Part shown: one piece after another, positions 1 through 3,952 of the stretch
How the letters are laid out: each line of letters starts with the position of its first letter
Numbering within the stretch: position 1 is the first letter of the stretch
Assembly: GCA_900772565.1 (NCBI GenBank)
Contig: CAAHET010000092.1
Location: 1 to 6,129 of the forward strand
Direction: 5' to 3'
Source of the DNA: an uncultured Faecalibacterium sp.
GTDB lineage: Bacteria > Bacillota > Clostridia > Oscillospirales > Ruminococcaceae
Length of the DNA: 6,129 nucleotides
Program-made: the position numbers and the translations under genes
The notes under the pieces: model-generated
What the model was told of the DNA's origin: nothing
Database searches by the model: none
Seen by the model: the letters and a program-made list of their open reading frames with translations, nothing else

Positions 1-57
1 CCGGAAGGATTCCCGTGGAGCGGGAGCATGGCGGATATCAAATCGCTCGGTACTCAT
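1..57 (-). CDS. Start of a divergent gene, product unknown (partial)
   Basis: Read on the minus strand, an ATG at 57-55 opens a frame of 19 codons (MSTERFDIRHAPAPRESFR) that runs off the left edge without a stop. A textbook Shine-Dalgarno, AAAAGGAG, lies just upstream on the same strand, with 6 bases between AAGGAG and ATG. A candidate promoter with a perfect TATAAT -10 lies further upstream at 187-159. These signals make a real gene start likely even though only the N-terminus is visible. The 19 residues are hydrophilic, with no signal peptide and no membrane segment, and match no family I recognise. Sugar-uptake operons of this kind often have a divergent transcriptional regulator, so a regulator is plausible from position alone, but a metabolic enzyme is equally compatible. 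Confidence 0.7.
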   Translation of the reverse strand, partial: MSTERFDIRHAPAPRESFR

Positions 58-62
58 AAATG

Positions 63-70
63 GCTCCTTT
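63..70 (-). promoter_or_regulatory. Ribosome binding site of the divergent gene
   Basis: The minus strand reads AAAAGGAG, then CCATTT, then ATG. This is a near-perfect complement to the 16S rRNA 3' end at ideal spacing, and it fixes the start of the leftward gene at position 57. Confidence 0.75.
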
Positions 71-98
71 TGAGGTGAAACGCAAAAACTATAAAAAT

Positions 99-117
99 AA
101 AAGCAAGATACTAAAAA
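99..117. repeat. Direct repeat copy 1 in the control region
   Basis: AAAAGCAAGAT at 99-109 is followed by ACTAAAAA. The same 11 bases recur in the same orientation at 320-330, there followed by TTCTAAAAA, so the two copies share about 18 bases apart from a one- to two-base difference. This copy lies in the predicted untranslated leader of the leftward gene. It could be an operator half-site or a chance A-rich match. Confidence 0.4.
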
Positions 118-126
118 TAAATACAT

Positions 127-155
127 AAAAACGACGCGCTGCTTCGTGCGTTTTT
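127..155. promoter_or_regulatory. Imperfect palindrome at predicted leftward transcription start
   Basis: AAAAACG (127-133) pairs with CGTTTTT (149-155) and ACG (134-136) with CGT (145-147), with one bulged G at 148 and an 8-base loop. It overlaps the predicted start point (about 152) of the leftward transcript, which is where a repressor operator, for example for autoregulation, would sit. The flanking A and T tracts also make it resemble a bidirectional terminator, but no rightward transcript is known to enter it, and for leftward transcription it lies too close to the promoter to be an ordinary terminator. Confidence 0.35.
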
Positions 156-158
156 CTC

Positions 159-187
159 ATTATAGAGGCAATGAAGAAAAAATGCAA
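159..187 (-). promoter_or_regulatory. Candidate sigma-A promoter of the divergent gene
   Basis: On the minus strand, -35 TTGCAT (187-182) and -10 TATAAT (164-159) are separated by exactly 17 bases. The -10 is a perfect consensus; the -35 matches 3 of 6, including the key TTG. Transcription would start near 152, leaving a leader of about 95 bases before the ATG at 57. Confidence 0.5.
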
Positions 188-294
188 GCCCTGATTTTGG
201 ACGAGTTCAATACTTTTGCCTTTGATAGAGCGCAAAAATATGTCAAACTGGTTACGAATAGGGAGAATGTACCAAAACCACAGCGCAAATTTTA

Positions 295-327
295 TTGCTT
301 TTGCTGAAAGAAATTTCCAAAAAGCAA
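295..327. repeat. Inverted repeat upstream of operon promoter
   Basis: TTGCTTTT (295-302) is matched by AAAAGCAA (320-327) with a 17-base spacer. The spacer contains a separate perfect 8-base palindrome, GAAATTTC (310-317), which is not concentric with the outer arms. The element ends 30 bases before the predicted -35 of the operon promoter, a place where an activator could bind. Its right arm overlaps the second direct-repeat copy. A protein-binding role is an inference from position only. Confidence 0.3.
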
Positions 328-339
328 GATTTCTAAAAA
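320..339. repeat. Direct repeat copy 2 in the control region
   Basis: This is the second copy of AAAAGCAAGAT (320-330), followed by TTCTAAAAA. It sits just upstream of the candidate rightward promoter (357-385), whereas copy 1 lies in the leftward leader, so the pair brackets most of the control region in the same orientation. Confidence 0.4.
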
Positions 340-356
340 ACGAAACAACAAAGACC

Positions 357-385
357 TTGTTGCAAACCGTAAAAACCTCTATATT
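357..385 (+). promoter_or_regulatory. Candidate sigma-A promoter of the GNB/LNB operon
   Basis: -35 TTGTTG (357-362) and -10 TATATT (380-385) are separated by 17 bases. The -10 matches the consensus at 5 of 6; the -35 is weak (3 of 6), which fits a promoter that depends on an activator. The predicted start near 392 gives a leader of about 80 bases before the binding-protein gene. A weaker alternative is TTGGAC (197-202) with TTTGAT (221-226), at 18-base spacing. Confidence 0.42.
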
Positions 386-460
386 GGAACCAGAAAAAAT
401 CACAGCCCTCTCGGACGAAGCCTGTTTGCCCCGGCTGTGTTTTGAACGGAACTTTATGAT

Positions 461-465
461 GGAGG
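461..465 (+). promoter_or_regulatory. Ribosome binding site of the binding-protein gene
   Basis: GGAGG lies 7 bases before the ATG at 473. This supports that start and argues against the spurious frame that ends across the same ATG. Confidence 0.75.
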
Positions 466-472
466 ATACACT

Positions 473-1843
473 ATGAAACGCATTTCTCGTCGCAATTTTC
501 TGAAAGTGGCCGGCGTGGGTGCCGCCGCACTGGGTCTGGCTGCCTGCGGCGGCTCTTCCAGCTCCACCGCATCCAGCACGGCATCCTCTGCCGCTGCTTC
601 TTCCGCAGTGGCTGCGGACGTCACCATCAAGGTTGCCGCCATCGAGACCGGCTACGGCGCTGAGATGTGGACAAAGGTCACCGAGGCCTTCACCGCACAG
701 ACCGGCATCAAGGTAGACCTGACCACCGACAAGAAGCTGGAGGACGTTATCGGCCCCTCCATGCAGGGCGGCGACTACCCCGACGTTGTCCATCTGGCTA
801 CCGGCCGTGAAGCTGCCCTGACCGAGCAGTTTATCAAGGGCAACCTGATCGCCGACATCACCGATGTGCTGAGCATGACCGTGCCTGGCGAGAGCAAGAA
901 GGTGAGCGAGAAGATCGCCGGCGGCTTTACCGACACCTCCCTGACCAACCCCTACGGCGACGGCAAGACCTATCTGGCTCCCATGTTCTACAGCCCCTGC
1001 GGTCTGTTCTACAACGCCGCTTTCCTGAAGGAAAAGGGCTGGAACGTGCCTACCACTTGGGATGAGATGTGGGAACTGGGCGATAAGGCTGCTGCCGAGG
1101 GCACCTACCTGTTCACCTACCCCACCACCGGCTACTTTGATGCGTTCTTCTATGCACTGATGTATGCCGCAGGCGGCCCCGAGTTCTTCAACAAGGCCAC
1201 CCACTACACCGAGGGCATCTGGGACACCGCCGAAGCACAGACTTGCTTTGATATCGTGACCAAGCTGGCCTCCTACACCAATCCCATCACCCCGGCACAG
1301 GCCAACGATCAGGACTTCACCCAGAACCAGCAGCTGGTGCTGGACAACAAGGCTCTGTTCATGCCCAACGGCACTTGGATCGTGGGCGAGATGGCCGAAG
1401 CACCCCGCGCCGATGGCTTCGAGTGGGGCATGACTGCTCTGCCGGCTGTCAAGGCTGGCGGCGACCAGTACAGCTATACTTGGTTTGAGCAGGCGTGGAT
1501 CCCGGCGGGTGCTGAGCATCTGGATGCTGCCAAGCAGTTCGTGGCGTATCTGTACAGCGATGAAGCCTGCAAGCTGTTCGCCGAGAGCGGTGCCATTCAG
1601 CCTGTGCTGGGCATTGCCGATGATCTGGACGGCGATAACAAGATGTTCTACTCCATCTACGACAATGGCGCAAAGGCAGCAATGGGCAATTTCGCTTCCT
1701 TTACTGCGATCCCCGGCGTGGAAGTCCGCACCGTGTTCTTCGATCCCGTTAACTCGCTGGTCTCCGGTAGCATGACCGAGCAGCAGTGGATCGACGGCAT
1801 CAAGTCCGCCAGCGACCAGATGCGCGCTAACATCATTGAGTAA
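473..1843 (+). CDS. Sugar ABC transporter substrate-binding lipoprotein (CUT1 family), probable galacto-N-biose/lacto-N-biose binder
   Basis: This 456-residue protein is the extracellular capture subunit of a carbohydrate ABC importer. The N-terminus carries a twin-arginine motif, SRRNFLK (residues 5-11), a hydrophobic Ala/Gly-rich stretch, and a lipobox, LAAC, with the lipidated Cys at residue 25. A low-complexity Ser/Ala/Thr linker (about 26-47) then tethers the binding domain to the membrane. The rest looks like a family 1 (MalE-like) solute-binding protein of normal length, with the typical phrase YSPCGLFYNAAFLKEKGW at about residues 173-190 and many Trp, Tyr and Phe residues suited to stacking on sugars. 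The start is set by GGAGG 7 bases upstream. It is first in the operon and is followed by a terminator, so it is probably made in excess over the permeases. The ligand is inferred from the GH112 phosphorylase at the end of the operon; sequence alone shows only a sugar binder. Confidence 0.9.
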   Translation: MKRISRRNFLKVAGVGAAALGLAACGGSSSSTASSTASSAAASSAVAADVTIKVAAIETGYGAEMWTKVTEAFTAQTGIKVDLTTDKKLEDVIGPSMQGGDYPDVVHLATGREAALTEQFIKGNLIADITDVLSMTVPGESKKVSEKIAGGFTDTSLTNPYGDGKTYLAPMFYSPCGLFYNAAFLKEKGWNVPTTWDEMWELGDKAAAEGTYLFTYPTTGYFDAFFYALMYAAGGPEFFNKATHYTEGIWDTAEAQTCFDIVTKLASYTNPITPAQANDQDFTQNQQLVLDNKALFMPNGTWIVGEMAEAPRADGFEWGMTALPAVKAGGDQYSYTWFEQAWIPAGAEHLDAAKQFVAYLYSDEACKLFAESGAIQPVLGIADDLDGDNKMFYSIYDNGAKAAMGNFASFTAIPGVEVRTVFFDPVNSLVSGSMTEQQWIDGIKSASDQMRANIIE

Positions 1844-1856
1844 TTGAGCCCTGCCC

Positions 1857-1888
1857 AGCGGGGGCGGTTTTGACCGCCTCCGCTTTTT
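1857..1888 (+). terminator. Intrinsic terminator between binding-protein and permease genes
   Basis: An 11-base arm, GCGGGGGCGGT (1858-1868), pairs with ACCGCCTCCGC (1873-1883) with a single G-U wobble, and A1857 with T1884 can add a twelfth pair. The loop is TTTG and the stem is followed by TTTTT (1884-1888). It begins 14 bases after the stop codon of the binding-protein gene. No good promoter is visible between it and the next gene, so it probably acts as a partial terminator that lets some transcripts through, giving more binding protein than permease. Confidence 0.88.
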
Positions 1889-1910
1889 GTGGTTTCGGGA
1901 TTCTAATAGA

Positions 1911-1916
1911 AAGGAG
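1911..1916 (+). promoter_or_regulatory. Ribosome binding site of permease 1
   Basis: AAGGAG lies 10 bases before the ATG at 1927. An in-frame TTG at 1921 is only 4 bases away and is too close. An in-frame TTG at 1870 lies inside the terminator loop, upstream of this site. ATG 1927 is therefore the best start. Confidence 0.65.
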
Positions 1917-1926
1917 CGGTTTGTCT

Positions 1927-2811
1927 ATGAAATCTGACAAGAGCCGCAAACGGTTTGTGTTCCTCTGCGTGGCACCGGCCACCATCCTATTTTTCATCTT
2001 TATGATCCTGCCCACCCTCAATGTGTTCCGCATGAGCCTGTATGAGCGCGGTGCCTACTCGCCCAATGAGACTTTTGTGGGCCTGAAAAACTTCCAGCAT
2101 CTGCTGAAAGATACCCAGTTCATCCGCTCGATGCAGAATATGATCCTGCTGGTAGTGGTAGTCACCATCGTTACCTTTGCGTTTGCGCTGGTGTTTGCAG
2201 CCATCCTGACCCGCGAAAAGATCAAAGGGCAGAACTTCTTCCGCATCATCTTCTACATCCCCAACATTCTGTCGGTGGTCGTCATCTCCGGCATCTTCTC
2301 GGCCATCTATAAGCCGGAAAACGGTATGCTGAACAGCATCATCAGCCTGTTCCGGGATATGAGCGACCCCATCCTCTGGAAAGGCGAAAAACTGGTCATT
2401 CCCTCCATCATCATCGCCATGGTCTGGCAGGCTGTGGGCTATTACATGGTCATGTATATGGCCTCCATGTCCGCCGTGCCGGTCAGTCTGTACGAGAGTG
2501 CCAACTTGGATGGTGCTGGCCGCCTGACTCAGTTCTTCCAGATCACCATCCCGCTCATCTGGACGAATATCCGCACCACTCTGACTTTCTTCATCATCTC
2601 CACCATCAACATGGCGTTCCTGTTCGTCAAGGCCATGACCAGCGGCGGGCCGAACGGTGCTTCGGATGTTGCGCTGAACTATATGTACAGCCAGAAGGAT
2701 GCCGGTTTGTATGGTTACAGTATGGCCATCGGAGTCGTCATTTTCCTGTTCTCGTTTGCATTGTCCGCCTGTGTCAACAAGGCCACCAGCCGTGACACGC
2801 TGGAATTTTAA
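1927..2811 (+). CDS. Sugar ABC transporter permease 1 (MalF/UgpA-like, CUT1)
   Basis: This 294-residue integral membrane protein is one of the two channel-forming subunits of the importer. About six hydrophobic segments are visible, near residues 11-30, 72-94, 106-126, 158-178, 218-236 and 264-284. The cytoplasmic EAA loop that docks onto the ATPase is clear at about 190-210: ESANLDGAGRLTQFFQITIP, with the conserved DGA and the later Pro. The length is normal for this family. The longer frame opening upstream at 1870 would start within the terminator, so I chose the ATG at 1927 with its own AAGGAG. Its stop codon TAA shares its last A with the next gene's AGGAGG, so translation of the two permeases is probably coupled. 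Confidence 0.92.
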   Translation: MKSDKSRKRFVFLCVAPATILFFIFMILPTLNVFRMSLYERGAYSPNETFVGLKNFQHLLKDTQFIRSMQNMILLVVVVTIVTFAFALVFAAILTREKIKGQNFFRIIFYIPNILSVVVISGIFSAIYKPENGMLNSIISLFRDMSDPILWKGEKLVIPSIIIAMVWQAVGYYMVMYMASMSAVPVSLYESANLDGAGRLTQFFQITIPLIWTNIRTTLTFFIISTINMAFLFVKAMTSGGPNGASDVALNYMYSQKDAGLYGYSMAIGVVIFLFSFALSACVNKATSRDTLEF

Positions 2812-2816
2812 GGAGG
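2811..2816 (+). promoter_or_regulatory. Ribosome binding site of permease 2, overlapping the permease 1 stop codon
   Basis: A perfect AGGAGG begins on the last base of the TAA of permease 1 and lies 7 bases before the ATG at 2824. The overlap suggests coupled translation and balanced synthesis of the two permeases. Confidence 0.75.
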
Positions 2817-2823
2817 GAAGAAG

Positions 2824-3720
2824 ATGCAGAAAACCGAAGAAAAATCTTCCCGCTCGGCGGAAGGTCTCTACAAGTTCTTTATCTATTTTGTGCTGATCCT
2901 GCTGGCTGTGACCATCATCGTGCCGGTGGCATGGGTGTTCATGGCCTCCATCAAGCAGAACTCCGAGTTCTACGGCAATCCGTGGGCGCTGCCTGCCGGG
3001 TTCTACTGGCAGAACTTTGTCAACGCGTGGAATGGTGCCAAGATGGGCGAATATATGCTCAACTCGGTCATCGTCACTGCACTGGCACTGGTGCTGCTTC
3101 TGGTCATTGCGCTGCCTGCTGCTTACTGCCTGTCCCGCTTCCGGTTCAAGGGTCGTAAGCTGCTGAACACGCTGTTCATGGCAGGTCTGTTCATCAACGT
3201 CAACTATATCGTCGTGCCCATCTTCCTGATGCTGCGGGACGGCGATGTGTGGCTGAAGAGCCACATGGGCAGCGGCTTTTTGCTGAACAACCTGTTCATT
3301 CTGGCCGTGGTCTATGCGGCAACGGCCCTGCCGTTTACGATCTATCTGCTGTCGGGCTATTTCGCCACTCTGCCGCACGACTTTGAGGAAGCTGCCTACA
3401 TCGACGGTGCCAGTTATTTCTCGGCCATGGTTCGCATTATTTTCCCCATGGCGAAGCCGTCCATCATCACCATTATTCTGTTCAACTTCCTGTCCTTCTG
3501 GAACGAGTACATCATTTCCATGACCCTCATGAGTTCTACCAGCGCACCCCGCACCCTGCCGGTCGGCCTGCTGAACCTGATGCAGGCGCAGCAGAGCGCC
3601 GCGCAGTACGGCACCATGTATGCCGGTCTGGTGCTGGTGATGCTGCCCACCCTGATTTTGTATATCTGCGTGCAGCGGCAGCTGACGCAGGGCATGACCG
3701 TGGGCGGTCTGAAAGGGTAA
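2824..3720 (+). CDS. Sugar ABC transporter permease 2 (MalG/UgpE-like, CUT1)
   Basis: This 298-residue membrane protein is the partner of permease 1 in the importer. Hydrophobic segments lie near residues 17-41, 80-101, 113-134, 154-178, 211-231 and 266-284. The EAA loop, EEAAYIDGASYFSAMVRIIF, is at 188-207 and is followed by PMAKP, close to the family consensus. The C-terminus (QGMTVGGLKG) is the typical MalG-type ending that contacts the ATPase. It starts 12 bases after the permease 1 stop codon behind a perfect AGGAGG. No ATPase gene follows it, so the transporter must use a nucleotide-binding subunit encoded elsewhere, as is common for CUT1 systems in Firmicutes that share an MsmK/UgpC-type ATPase. 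Confidence 0.93.
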   Translation: MQKTEEKSSRSAEGLYKFFIYFVLILLAVTIIVPVAWVFMASIKQNSEFYGNPWALPAGFYWQNFVNAWNGAKMGEYMLNSVIVTALALVLLLVIALPAAYCLSRFRFKGRKLLNTLFMAGLFINVNYIVVPIFLMLRDGDVWLKSHMGSGFLLNNLFILAVVYAATALPFTIYLLSGYFATLPHDFEEAAYIDGASYFSAMVRIIFPMAKPSIITIILFNFLSFWNEYIISMTLMSSTSAPRTLPVGLLNLMQAQQSAAQYGTMYAGLVLVMLPTLILYICVQRQLTQGMTVGGLKG

Positions 3721-3724
3721 GGTG
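3718..3724 (+). promoter_or_regulatory. Weak ribosome binding site of the small membrane protein gene
   Basis: TAAGGTG overlaps the stop codon of permease 2 and offers AAGGTG, one mismatch from AAGGAG, 7 bases before the ATG at 3732. It is weaker than the other sites in the operon. Its overlap with the upstream stop suggests that this gene is translated by coupling to permease 2. Confidence 0.5.
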
Positions 3725-3731
3725 ACAAACG

Positions 3732-3923
3732 ATGAAAGCATTCTGGAAAACGCATCCCGCCCTGCGCATTGTGCTGATGATCGTGCTGTTTGTGCTGTCC
3801 ATTGCACTGGTGATCGCAGGCTGGAAAATGACCGGGCAGCTGGCTGGTCTTGGCATCATGCTCGTGGGCGTGGCACTGTTGCTGGCTGTACTGGCCATTT
3901 ACAATGCGACCTATCAGGATTAA
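3732..3923 (+). CDS. Small two-helix membrane protein, function unknown
   Basis: This 63-residue protein lies 11 bases after permease 2 and 29 bases before the phosphorylase gene. A short basic N-terminus (MKAFWKTHPALR) precedes a hydrophobic helix at about 11-30. A short polar turn (GWKMTGQ, 30-36) leads to a second helix at about 37-57 rich in Gly, Leu, Ala and Val, then a short polar tail (YNATYQD). The positive N-terminus suggests both ends face the cytoplasm. There are no catalytic motifs. Its place within the operon and its well-formed transmembrane pattern make it a real gene rather than a chance frame. Position suggests an accessory role for the importer, such as stabilising the permeases or linking them to the enzyme, but this is unproven. 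It resembles small conserved membrane proteins of Clostridia annotated as domains of unknown function. Confidence 0.8.
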   Translation: MKAFWKTHPALRIVLMIVLFVLSIALVIAGWKMTGQLAGLGIMLVGVALLLAVLAIYNATYQD

Positions 3924-3938
3924 GGATAAGAGAGAGGT

Positions 3939-3945
3939 AAAGGAG
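3939..3945 (+). promoter_or_regulatory. Ribosome binding site of the phosphorylase gene
   Basis: AAAGGAG lies 7 bases before the ATG at 3953, a strong site at ideal spacing. It supports high, independent translation of the enzyme. Confidence 0.75.
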
Positions 3946-3952
3946 AATCCCT

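Larger units (their letters stand above)
58..472. other. AT-rich divergent intergenic control region
   Basis: This 415-base stretch separates the leftward gene from the rightward operon and holds no convincing gene. It is much richer in A and T than the flanking coding DNA. It contains one promoter candidate for each direction, an 11-base direct repeat, an imperfect palindrome at the predicted leftward start point, and an 8-base inverted repeat (295-302 with 320-327). The 8-base sequence AGCGCAAA also occurs twice (229-236 and 282-289), 53 bases apart, about five helical turns. Such spacing of repeats is compatible with regulator binding on one face of the helix, but short A-rich repeats also arise by chance in DNA of this composition. 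Confidence 0.6.

Noticed and set aside
361..376. Possible catabolite-repression (cre) site TGCAAACCGTAAAAAC
   Set aside because: It matches only part of the cre consensus and lacks the two-fold symmetry expected of such sites.
426..460. Possible promoter with TTGCCC (426-431) and TATGAT (455-460)
   Set aside because: The spacer is 23 bases, too long, and the start point would fall inside or beyond the ribosome binding site.
216..476. An 86-residue rightward frame opening in the control region and ending across the binding-protein start codon
   Set aside because: It would begin with TTG without a ribosome binding site, lies in A-rich DNA, spans the predicted operon promoter, and has no recognisable domain. 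The start at 473 has a far better ribosome binding site.
89..1519. A 476-residue leftward frame opposite the binding-protein gene
   Set aside because: It runs antisense to a clear lipoprotein gene and across the AT-rich control region, with no ribosome binding site or domain that I can see.
1987..3807. A 606-residue leftward open frame opposite the permease genes
   Set aside because: It is rich in His, Gln, Asp and Gly with no domain sense. It is the mirror of codon bias in GC-rich genes that are clearly real on the plus strand.
3722..3940. A 72-residue frame overlapping the small membrane protein gene
   Set aside because: It begins with GTG in the ribosome binding site region of the real gene, has no site of its own, and its translation lacks the coherent membrane pattern of the 3732-3923 frame.
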